Part shown: positions 26,387 to 37,800 of the stretch, in pieces | Layout: every line of letters begins with the position of its first letter | Position numbering within the stretch: position 1 is the first letter of the stretch | Source of the DNA: G965202915 sp965202915 | GTDB lineage: Bacteria; Pseudomonadota; Gammaproteobacteria; Eutrophobiales; Eutrophobiaceae | Assembly: GCA_965202915.1 (NCBI GenBank) | Contig: OZ241847.1 | Span: forward strand, 1,364,001 to 1,428,000 | Reading direction: 5' to 3' | DNA: 64,000 nucleotides | Program-made: the position numbers and the translations under genes | The notes under the pieces: generated by a model | Told to the model about the DNA's origin: nothing | Databases searched by the model: none | The model's input: only the letters and a program-made list of their open reading frames with translations

Positions 26387-26792
26387 TTAGTTTTATTTAT
26401 AAAAATAGTTTTATTTATAAAAATCAAGTCAACCTAAGCTAGTAGTATGCAACCCTAAAATAAGGTGCGCAATCTCTTCGCTGATTATACAGCGATATTT
26501 TAACTATTTTCTGCAAACAATCAGCACTTATATCTTTCTCCCATATGCCTTATTTTAGAATTAAAGACAAATTATTGTTTAGCTAATATCTAATTATGAT
26601 ACTCTTAATAAAAGAATATTATATAACATTAATTTGACTTTTTGCTTTACTCTTTTGAATATACATTTATATTGGCGTCAATTTTTGATTATTGTTGCAA
26701 TTAACTGAACGGCGTTGTATTTCATTATTGATAACAAAGTTTGGGCTACAAACCAAGTTCAGGCTACAAACTAAGTTTAGGCTACAAACTAA
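26387..26792. other. AT-rich divergent regulatory region between cyclase and tpsB
   Basis: 406 bp, markedly more AT-rich than its neighbours. It holds a duplicated TTTTATTTATAAAAAT motif (about 26390-26424), an 11-bp inverted repeat CTAAAATAAGG/CCTTATTTTAG (26455-26465 and 26548-26558), a TTGACT at 26634-26639 with only a weak -10 (GAATAT, 17 bp on), and three 18-bp direct repeats just before tpsB. No gene is supported. Transcripts for the cyclase operon and the secretion cassette probably both start here. Confidence 0.6.
26737..26790 (+). repeat. Three 18-bp direct repeats abutting the tpsB start
   Basis: Copies at 26737-26754, 26755-26772 and 26773-26790 with consensus AAGTTYRGGCTACAAACY. 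They end two bases before the ATG at 26793 and replace the usual Shine-Dalgarno position. The unit length is a multiple of three. Confidence 0.9.
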
Positions 26793-28727
26793 ATGGGGGG
26801 GAAAGCAGTGCGCATCTCATTCAAGGTGCTACCATCTGATCGCGACCGGGCAAGTGCCTTGTGTATTTTTAGAGAGACGATATACCTTTTATACATGGTA
26901 CTGTTGAGTGGCCTCTTAGGTAACGTTGCCTATGCCGATACCGACAATAGTCCCGAATCCGAACGTCCGGGCGCACTCCCCCCACAGCATGAAGTGCGGC
27001 AGCCACCGGAAGCATCCGCGCCCGGCGGTGGTTTGGTTGATATTCCCGCCGTTATTGACCGGCCTTTTGATATTGAAGAAGGGCCCTATGTGACGGTGCG
27101 GGCATTTAGACTGATCGATGCCGAAGATATGCCTGAATTCGATATAGATTTGTCCGAGATTCAAACCGATATTCTGGACAATTTACTGGCTCAGCAACCT
27201 GCCAGAGGCTTTAGTATCGGCCAGTTACAGGATATCGCCAACGAGGTGACCCGTTTCTACCGCGCTAAGGGTTTGATCCTGTCGCAGGCCGTGATCCCGG
27301 TGCAGACCATAGTCGACGGTGTGGTGAATATCCGGATATTTATTGGTCGCCTGGGCCGTGTTCTGGCCGAAGGCAATGACGACTTCAGTATAGAACTGTT
27401 GCGTAAACCCTTTGCAAACCTGGAGGGGAAGCCGGTTACCAAGGAAACCGCGGAGGCGGCGCTGCTGACACTGACCGATTTCCCCGGCCTGAGTGTATTC
27501 GGCGTGTTCCAGCCCGGCCAGGTGATCGGCGAAGCGGACATGCTGTTGCAGGTTCAGGAAGAGAAGGACTATGACGTGGCCTATCGGGTTGATAACCATG
27601 GCCTGCCGGAAACCGGCCGTGACAGGTTTAGAACAACTATAGACTGGAACAACCCGACCGGTGGAGCGGACAGGCTCACCGCCACCATTCAACAGACCTA
27701 CAGCCCGAAAAACAGCTTCTTCTGGTCTGCGGATTATCTGCGTTTTCTGGGCCGGGGGTTCACCGCAGGGATAACCGGATTTAGAAATACCTTTGACGTT
27801 GGCGGGGAGCTGGAGGCCAGTCAAATTGCCGGTGAATCCAGTAATTTCGGCCTGTTCCTGGAAAAGTCATTTATCCGGAGTCGTCGCCAGAATCTGTTGG
27901 CCAACCTGGCGTTCGACCGTAAAATATCCCGCTCTACGACCGTCGGTTTGGATACTAACAGGGATGATTTATCGATCATCGCGCTATCGGCGGAATATGA
28001 CTCGGTGGATACCTATCACCCATTGAGGTTACTCTATTCGAAGCTGTTCAAGATTGGCGAAAACGTGGGCGGCGGTTTAAATTTTGCCGCCCTGACGATA
28101 CACCAGGGATTGAATGGCACGTTCGGTTCAATGGGTTCCGCTGAAAGTGCTCTCCGGCAAGGTGCGGGTCGGAGACCAAGCCGCCAGGGGGGGGATGAAT
28201 TTGCCGCCGGTAAATTTACCAAACTAAGCGGTTCTTTTTCGAGATTGCAATTACTGACCAACAATCAATCCCTGTTGTTACGGGGCGAACTGCAATACTC
28301 GCCGGACGTGCTGGTGCCGCTGGAACAGTATTCCGTTGGCGGACCGGGCAACGTGCGGGCCTTTCCGGACGCTCAGCACCTGTTTGATAAGGCCTATTTT
28401 CTGTCCGCCGAATATATCCTGAACGCGCCATTCATCGCCGATAAACCCGCCTTTGCCAACCGCACTTGGGGAGAGTTATTGCAGATCTCAGCCTTTTATG
28501 ACTTCGCGGCCGGCAAAAATAATGATCCCACCGGCGCACCGCAGGACGTTACCCAGCAGGGGAGTTCGGTTAACATACGCGGCTACGGCCTGGGATTGCG
28601 GTTTAATCTACCCGGGGTCATTGAAAGCCGACTTGTCTGGGCAAGACAGTTGGGAGATAATACCAACACCCCCTCGGCCAATGGTCACCGTGCCCAGGTC
28701 TGGGGCGAGTTCACCTACAGTTTCTAA
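26793..28727 (+). CDS. TpsB-type outer membrane transporter (ShlB/FhaC/HecB family)
   Basis: Up to 644 residues. An outer-membrane 16-strand barrel that exports the TpsA exoprotein encoded 75 bp downstream. After an N-terminal signal region (hydrophobic LLYMVLLSGLLGNVAYA) and a proline-rich linker (PGALPPQHEVRQPPEAS), POTRA domains occupy about residues 90-250 (SIGQLQDIANEVTRFYRAKG, VNIRIFIGRLGRV). A barrel follows, ending in a terminal Phe (EFTYSF), as in outer-membrane proteins. The start is ambiguous: ATG 26793 is followed at once by seven Gs, while GTG 26808 has that G-rich tract about six bases before it as a possible ribosome site. Confidence 0.9.
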   Translation: MGGKAVRISFKVLPSDRDRASALCIFRETIYLLYMVLLSGLLGNVAYADTDNSPESERPGALPPQHEVRQPPEASAPGGGLVDIPAVIDRPFDIEEGPYVTVRAFRLIDAEDMPEFDIDLSEIQTDILDNLLAQQPARGFSIGQLQDIANEVTRFYRAKGLILSQAVIPVQTIVDGVVNIRIFIGRLGRVLAEGNDDFSIELLRKPFANLEGKPVTKETAEAALLTLTDFPGLSVFGVFQPGQVIGEADMLLQVQEEKDYDVAYRVDNHGLPETGRDRFRTTIDWNNPTGGADRLTATIQQTYSPKNSFFWSADYLRFLGRGFTAGITGFRNTFDVGGELEASQIAGESSNFGLFLEKSFIRSRRQNLLANLAFDRKISRSTTVGLDTNRDDLSIIALSAEYDSVDTYHPLRLLYSKLFKIGENVGGGLNFAALTIHQGLNGTFGSMGSAESALRQGAGRRPSRQGGDEFAAGKFTKLSGSFSRLQLLTNNQSLLLRGELQYSPDVLVPLEQYSVGGPGNVRAFPDAQHLFDKAYFLSAEYILNAPFIADKPAFANRTWGELLQISAFYDFAAGKNNDPTGAPQDVTQQGSSVNIRGYGLGLRFNLPGVIESRLVWARQLGDNTNTPSANGHRAQVWGEFTYSF

Positions 28728-28802
28728 TGGCAGGACGGATAAATCAACCGGGAGGGTGTGGATAGAGTAAAAATCTGGTATAACTTTTGACAGCTGATTC
28801 CA

Positions 28803-31800
28803 ATGAAAAAAACCGCGAAATCATTTAATTTCCGCAACCGGCGCACAAACAAACGACGCATCGCCGGGGCGCCCGGGCACGGATTTGCACTCAAACCGAT
28901 AGCGTCCCTGTTAGGTACTTTGCCCGCCGGGCTATTGCTCGGCATGCACACCGGTGCCATCGCCGGCCCAGCCGGTGGCAACATTGCCGCCGGTACTGGT
29001 ACGATCACGGCCCCGGATACCACCACCACCGTCGTCAACCAGCAATCGCACAACCTGACCGTGAACTGGGATTCCTTCAACCTGGCCACCAATGAACGGG
29101 TGCAGTTCAAACAGCCCTCGACCCAGTCGCAGGCCCTGAATCGGATATTTGACCAAAATCCCAGTCAGATACATGGTCGCATTGACGCCAACGGCAAAGT
29201 GTTATTGGTTAATCCCAGCGGCATCTTTTTTGGTCCCACGGCCAGGGTCAACGCGGGGGCATTGGTGGCCTCGGGGTTGCCGGTGTCGGAACAAGACCTC
29301 AACCGGGACAAATACCAGTTTAATGCGCCCGTCGACGCCGAGGGCGGAGTGGTGGTCAACCAGGGCATGTTGCAGGCCGCCACCGGCGGATCAGTCAATC
29401 TGATCGGTGGAGCAGTCAAGAATGAGGGCATGATCCTGGCCACCGCCGGCCAGGTCAACCTGGGTGCGGGGCGGCGGGCGACGATAGATTTCGACGGAGA
29501 TGGCCTGGTGCAATTCAGCGTCGACCAGCAAATACTGGACAATGCCCATGCACTGGATGAGGCCGTCGGCAACAGTGGTGAGATCAATGCCGACGGTGGC
29601 AGCGTATTATTGACCGCAGAGGTCGCGCAGGAGGTATTCAGTCACGCAGTCAATAACAGCGGGATCATCAGTGCCGGTCGGATCCAGAACGAAGGCGGTC
29701 AGATCAAACTGGTCGCCGCCGGCTCCGGCGGTGCCTTGATCAACACCGGCACGCTGGATGCCTCGTCCAAAGACGGCGACGGTGGCCGCATTGAGATCGA
29801 CGCCGCCACCGGTGCAACCCTTGCAGACAATGCCGCAGTCACCGCAACCTCTGCGACCGACCGGGGCGGGCACGTGCAGATCACCGCCGACACGGTGGCC
29901 CTGATTGACGCTGCGACCGTGGACGTATCAGGCGACCGGGGCGGCGGCACCGCACTGATTGGCGGTGACTATCAAGGCGGCAACCCGGACGTTAAAAATG
30001 CCAAACTGACTTACGTCGGCGAGGACGCGACGATAAAGGCCGATGCCATCCGCGACGGTGACGGCGGCAGGCTCATCGTCTGGGCCGATGAACGCAGCTA
30101 TTACTACAGCAGGACCGGCAGCGCCCGTGGCGGTGCCGATTCCGGCGACGGCGGTTTTGCCGAGGTCTCCGGTCGGGAATATCTGGATTTCCAGGGCCTG
30201 GTGGATCTGCGCGCCCCCGAGGGTGAAGCCGGCAGCCTGTTGCTGGACCCGACCGATATTACTATTTGTGATGGTGCTGATCCGATGTGTAGTGCTGGTG
30301 GCTTAACTTTAGGGGCGGTTATTCAGGCTGATAGCACTAATCCAGCTTCGGCGAACTTGTCTGATACTGATCTGAATGCCCAGCTAGCGTTGGGTAATGT
30401 CGAGGTCAATGCGGCGGTGGGTGGCGGGAGCGGTATGGGCGATATCCTGGTTGACAATGTCGCCGCAGTGGATGGTAGCAGCAGCGTAATGCCCGGCACC
30501 AACAATGATTTAACCCTTACCGCAGCCCGAAACATTACCATTGATGGCACGATTCAAAACGTAGAAAATCTAACTTTTACCGCAGGAACCGCCGCAGGAG
30601 ACATCACCATTGATGGCACGATTCAAGCGGTAGAAAATCTAATTTTGAACCTGGGTATGAGTGGAACGCTCTCAGGCAGTGGCAGTATCACCGGCACTGG
30701 AACCCCCATGAGTTCAATACGAGGCGGGACGAACTACATGGTCACTGGCGCAAACCAAGGCACAGTCAATGGCATTGGTTTTTCCAATGTGGGTACGCTG
30801 ATGGGGAGCAGTGGTACGGACACATTCACCATCTTGACTACTAGCACGTTTAACCTGTTTGGCGGCGGCGGTGCGGACGAATTTAACTTGGATGGGGTCT
30901 TAACCGGTCTTGTGGATGGTGGGGCTGGGGCGGATACGCTGCGAGGTATCTTTATTAACGACGTGACCCTGACCGCCTCAGATGGGGATGGTTTTGACGG
31001 CACCGAGGACAGTGTTGTCTTTAACGGGATAGACACGCTGGGCGGCACTGACTTTGGCCTCGGAACCTTTTTGACCGGAGATGACCAGGAGAGCATCTGG
31101 ACATTGAGCGATAACCCGACCTATGACGTTGGCGGCAATATCCTAAACTTTGGCGGCTTTGCGACCCTGGAGGGTGGGGGTGATATAGACATTTTCACCA
31201 TCAGTGCGACGAGCACGTTCAACCTGCTCGGTGGCGGCGGAGATGACAGATTCAATGTGAATGCCACCTTGGGTGGAATGGTCATGGGCGGTGCCGGTAC
31301 CGATAGGCTGAGTGGCACCGCGATTAACGACGTGGGCCTGAGCGGCTTCGTCACGAATGGCTTTGCCGGCACCGAAGGCGATATTACGGGTGGCTTTGAT
31401 GGGATAGATACGCTGACCGGAACTGGCGGAACCTTGACCGGAGAGAATGCGGCGCGCACCTGGACATTGGACGGCACCGAGACCGGAAACACCTATACCG
31501 ATGGCACCAATACCCTGAGCTTCGGCGGCTTTGATACCCTGCAGGGTGGGAATGATAACGACATGTTTATAATTACAGCGGATAGCGCGTTCAATTTGCG
31601 CGGTAGCGCCGGTGATGATACGTTCGATGTCGATGCCCCCTTGACCGATGACCCCATGACCACAGCAACCACCGGAGAAATCAGCGGAGGTACCGGTGCC
31701 GACACGCTGATGGGCGACCAAATTGACAATGTGATCCTGACCGGTTCAACCACCGCGGGCGGCTTTATCGGCACTGAGGACAGTATCAGCGTTGTCTTTA

Positions 31801-34800
31801 ACGGGATAAACACGCTGATGGGTACGGGCGGGACCTTGACCGGACGTGACCTGCCGGTGGGAACCATCCCCCCCCAGGTGAGCACCTGGATGCTGGACGG
31901 TACCCCGACCGGAAACACCTATAACGATAACAGCAATACCCTGAACTTCGGCGGCTTTGCGACCCTGCAGGGTGGGAGCGGTGCAAACATGTTCACCATC
32001 AGTGCGCCGAGCACGTTCGTCCTGCTCGGTGGCGACGATGAGGATACCTTTAACATTGCATCAGGCGGCCGCTTGACGGGTTCATTGGACGGCCAGGGCG
32101 GGGCCGACAGACTGATAGGCGACGAGATTGGCAACGTGACCCTGACCGGCTCAGACGACAACGGCTTTGCCGGCACCGAGGACAGTATCAGCGGAGGCTT
32201 TAATGGGATAGACACGCTTACCGGCAATGGCGGTGGAACCTTGACCGGAGAGGATGCGGCGAGCACCTGGATGCTGGACGGTGACCCAACCTATCGCGAT
32301 GGCACCACCAATACCGTTAGTGGCATGCCCAATACCCTTAACTTCTCTGGCTTTGCGACCCTGCGGGGTGGGAGTGCCGCGGACACGTTTGAAATTGCAA
32401 CGGTTATCAGCGGGATAACGACGTTGGACGGCCAGGGCGGGGCCGACAGACTGATAGGCGACGAGATTGGCAACGTGACCCTGACCGGCTCAGACGACAA
32501 CGGCTTTGCCGGCACCGAGGACAGTATCAGCGGAGGCTTTAATGGGATAGACACGCTGACGGGTACGGGCGGAACCTTGACCGGAGAGAATGCGGCGAGC
32601 ACCTGGATGCTGGACGGTGACCCGACCTATCGTGATGGCACCACCAATACCGTTAGTGGCATGCCCAATACCCTTAACTTCTCTGGCTTTGCGACCCTGC
32701 GGGGTGGGAGTGCCGCGGACACGTTTGAAATTGCAGCGGGTATCAGCGGGATAACGACGTTGGACGGCCAGGGCGGGGCCGACAGACTGATGGGCGACGA
32801 GATTGGCGACGTGACCCTGACCGGCTCAGACGACAACGGCTTTGCCGGCACCGAGGACAGTATCAGCGGAGGCTTTGATGGGATAGACACGCTGACGGGT
32901 ACGGGCGGAACCTTGACCGGAGAGAATGCGGCGAGCACCTGGATGTTGGACGGTGACCCGACCTATCGCGATGGCACCAACAATACCGTTAGTGGCATGC
33001 CCAATACCCTTAACTTCTCTGGCTTTGCGACCCTGCAGGGTGGGAGTGCCGCGGACAGGTTTGAAATTGCAGCGGGTGTCAGCGGGATAACGACGTTGGA
33101 CGGCGGCCTGAGTATGCCAAACGAGATACAGGGTTGGACGAACTACATAGTCGATGGCGAAAACCAGGGCGACGTAATCATATCACCCTCCAATATTAGT
33201 TTTGTCAATGTACAGACCCTGATGGGGAGCAGTGGTGCGGATACCTTTAACATTGCATCAGGCGGCCGCTTGACGGGTTCATTGGACGGCCAGGGCGGGG
33301 CCGACACGCTGATGGGCGACGAGATTGGCAACGTGACCCTGACCGGCTCAGGCGACAACGGCTTTGCCGGCACCGAGGACAGTATCAGCGGAGGCTTTGA
33401 TGGGATAGACACGCTGACGGGTACGGGCGGAACCTTGACCGGAGAGGATGCGGCGAGCACCTGGATGCTGGACGGTGACCCGACCTATCGCGATGGCACC
33501 AACAATACCGTTAGTGGCATGCCCAATACCCTTAACTTCTCTGGCTTTGCGACCCTGCGGGGTGGGAGTGCCGCGGACACGTTTGAAATTGCAGCGAGTA
33601 TCAGCGGGATAACGACGTTGGACGGCGGCCTGAGTATGCCAGCTATGCCAAACGAGATACAGGGTTGGACGAACTACATAGTCGATGGCGAAAACCAGGG
33701 CGACGTAATCATATCACCCTCCAATATTAGTTTTGTCAATGTACAGACCCTGATGGGGAGCAGTGGTGCGGATACCTTTAACATTGCATCAGGCGGCCGC
33801 TTGACGGGTTCATTGGACGGCCAGGGCGGGGCCGACACGCTGATGGGCGACGAGATTGGCAACGTGACCCTGACCGGCTCAGACGACAACGGCTTTGCCG
33901 GCACCGAGGACAGTATCAGCGGAGGCTTTAATGGGATAGACACGCTGACGGGTACGGGCGGAACCTTGACCGGAGAGAATGCGGCGAGCACCTGGATGCT
34001 GGACGGTGACCCGACCTATCGTGATGGCACCACCAATACCGTTAGTGGCATGCCCAATACCCTTAACTTCTCTGGCTTTGCGACCCTGCGGGGTGGGAGT
34101 GCCGCGGACACGTTTGAAATTGCAGCGGGTATCAGCGGGATAACGACGTTGGACGGCCAGGGCGGGGCCGACAGACTGATGGGCGACGAGATTGGCGACG
34201 TGACCCTGACCGGCTCAGACGACAACGGCTTTGCCGGCACCGAGGACAGTATCAGCGGAGGCTTTGATGGGATAGACACGCTGACGGGTACGGGCGGAAC
34301 CTTGACCGGAGAGAATGCGGCGAGCACCTGGATGTTGGACGGTGACCCGACCTATCGCGATGGCACCAACAATACCGTTAGTGGCATGCCCAATACCCTT
34401 AACTTCTCTGGCTTTGCGACCCTGCAGGGTGGGAGTGCCGCGGACAGGTTTGAAATTGCAGCGGGTGTCAGCGGGATAACGACGTTGGACGGCGGCCTGA
34501 GTATGCCAAACGAGATACAGGGTTGGACGAACTACATAGTCGATGGCGAAAACCAGGGCGACGTAATCATATCACCCTCCAATATTAGTTTTGTCAATGT
34601 ACAGACCCTGATGGGGAGCAGTGGTGCGGATACCTTTAACATTGCATCAGGCGGCCGCTTGACGGGTTCATTGGACGGCCAGGGCGGGGCCGACACGCTG
34701 ATGGGCGACGAGATTGGCAACGTGACCCTGACCGGCTCAGGCGACAACGGCTTTGCCGGCACCGAGGACAGTATCAGCGGAGGCTTTGATGGGATAGACA

Positions 34801-37800
34801 CGCTGACGGGTACGGGCGGAACCTTGACCGGAGAGGATGCGGCGAGCACCTGGATGCTGGACGGTGACCCGACCTATCGCGATGGCACCAACAATACCGT
34901 TAGTGGCATGCCCAATACCCTTAACTTCTCTGGCTTTGCGACCCTGCGGGGTGGGAGTGCCGCGGACACGTTTGAAATTGCAGCGAGTATCAGCGGGATA
35001 ACGACGTTGGACGGCGGCCTGAGTATGCCAGCTATGCCAAACGAGATACAGGGTTGGACGAACTACATAGTCGATGGCGAAAACCAGGGCGACGTAATCA
35101 TATCACCCTCCAATATTAGTTTTGTCAATGTACAGACCCTGATGGGGAGCAGTGGTGCGGATACCTTTAACATTGCATCAGGCGGCCGCTTGACGGGTTC
35201 ATTGGACGGCCAGGGCGGGGCCGACACGCTGATGGGCGACGAGATTGGCAACGTGACCCTGACCGGCTCAGGCGACAACGGCTTTGCCGGCACCGAGGAC
35301 AGTATCAGCGGAGGCTTTAATGGGATAGACACGCTGACGGGTACGGGCGGAACCTTGACCGGAGAGAATGCGGCGAGCACCTGGATGCTGGACGGTGACC
35401 CGACCTATCGTGATGGCACCACCAATACCGTTAGTGGCATGCCCAATACCCTTAACTTCTCTGGCTTTGCGACCCTGCGGGGTGGGAGTGCCGCGGACAC
35501 GTTTGAAATTGCAGCGGGTATCAGCGGGATAACGACGTTGGACGGCCAGGGCGGGGCCGACAGACTGATGGGCGACGAGATTGGCGACGTGACCCTGACC
35601 GGCTCAGACGACAACGGCTTTGCCGGCACCGAGGACAGTATCAGCGGAGGCTTTGATGGGATAGACACGCTGACGGGTACGGGCGGAACCTTGACCGGAG
35701 AGAATGCGGCGAGCACCTGGATGTTGGACGGTGACCCGACCTATCGCGATGGCACCAACAATACCGTTAGTGGCATGCCCAATACCCTTAACTTCTCTGG
35801 CTTTGCGACCCTGCAGGGTGGGAGTGCCGCGGACAGGTTTGAAATTGCAGCGGGTGTCAGCGGGATAACGACGTTGGACGGCGGCCTGAGTATGCCAAAC
35901 GAGATACAGGGTTGGACGAACTACATAGTCGATGGCGAAAACCAGGGCGACGTAATCATATCACCCTCCAATATTAGTTTTGTCAATGTACAGACCCTGA
36001 TGGGGAGCAGTGGTGCGGATACCTTTAACATTGCATCAGGCGGCCGCTTGACGGGTTCATTGGACGGCCAGGGCGGGGCCGACACGCTGATGGGCGACGA
36101 GATTGGCAACGTGACCCTGACCGGCTCAGGCGACAACGGCTTTGCCGGCACCGAGGACAGTATCAGCGGAGGCTTTGATGGGATAGACACGCTGACGGGT
36201 ACGGGCGGAACCTTGACCGGAGAGGATGCGGCGAGCACCTGGATGCTGGACGGTGACCCGACCTATCGCGATGGCACCAACAATACCGTTAGTGGCATGC
36301 CCAATACCCTTAACTTCTCTGGCTTTGCGACCCTGCGGGGTGGGAGTGCCGCGGACACGTTTGAAATTGCAGCGAGTATCAGCGGGATAACGACGTTGGA
36401 CGGCGGCCTGAGTATGCCAGCTATGCCAAACGAGATACAGGGTTGGACGAACTACATAGTCGATGGCGAAAACCAGGGCGACGTAATCATATCACCCTCC
36501 AATATTAGTTTTGTCAATGTACAGACCCTGATGGGGAGCAGTGGTGCGGATACCTTTAACATTGCATCAGGCGGCCGCTTGACGGGTTCATTGGACGGCC
36601 AGGGCGGGGCCGACACGCTGATGGGCGACGAGATTGGCAACGTGACCCTGACCGGCTCAGACGACAACGGCTTTGCCGGCACCGAGGACAGTATCAGCGG
36701 AGGCTTTAATGGGATAGACACGCTGACGGGTACGGGCGGAACCTTGACCGGAGAGAATGCGGCGAGCACCTGGATGCTGGACGGTGACCCGACCTATCGC
36801 GATGGCACCACCAATACCGTTAGTGGCATGCCCAATACCCTTAACTTCTCTGGCTTTGCGACCCTGCGGGGTGGGAGTGCCGCGGACACGTTTGAAATTG
36901 CAACGGGTATCAGCGGGATAACGACGTTGGACGGCCAGGGCGGGGCCGACAGACTGATAGGCGACGAGATTGGCGACGTGACCCTGACCGGCTCAGACGA
37001 CAACGGCTTTGCCGGCACCGAGGACAGTATCAGCGGAGGCTTTGATGGGATAGACACGCTGACGGGTACGGGCGGAACCTTGACCGGAGAGGATGCGGCG
37101 AGCACCTGGATGCTGGACGGTGACCCGACCTATCGCGATGGCACCACCAATACCGTTAGTGGCCTGCCCAATACCCTTAACTTCTCTGGCTTTATGACCC
37201 TGCAGGGTGGGAGTGCCGCGGACAGGTTTGAAATTGCAGCGGGTGTCAGCGGGATAACGATGTTGGACGGCCAGGGCGGAGAAAACGAGCTACAGGGCGG
37301 GACGAACTACATAGTCGATGGCACGGACCAAGGCACCGTCGATGGCATTAGTTTTTTCAATGTGGGCACTCTGATGGGGAGCAGTGATGTGGATACCTTT
37401 GAGATTGCAACAGGCGGTAGCTTGACGGGTTCATTGGACGGCCTGGGCGAGGCCGACAGACTGATGGGCGACGAGATTGGCAACGTGACCCTGACCGGCT
37501 CAGACGACAACGGCTTTGCCGGCACCGAGGACAGTATCAGCGGAGGCTTTAATGGGATAGACACGCTGACGGGTACGGGCGGAACCTTGACCGGAGAGAA
37601 TGCGGCGAGCACCTGGATGCTGGACGGTGACCCGACCTATCGCGATGGCACCACCAATACCGTTAGTGGCATGCCCAATACCCTTAACTTCTCTGGCTTT
37701 GCGACCCTGCAGGGTGGGAGTGCCGCGGACACGTTTGAAATTGCAGCGGGTGTCAGCGGGATAACGATGTTGGACGGCCAGGGCGGAGAAAACGAGCTAC

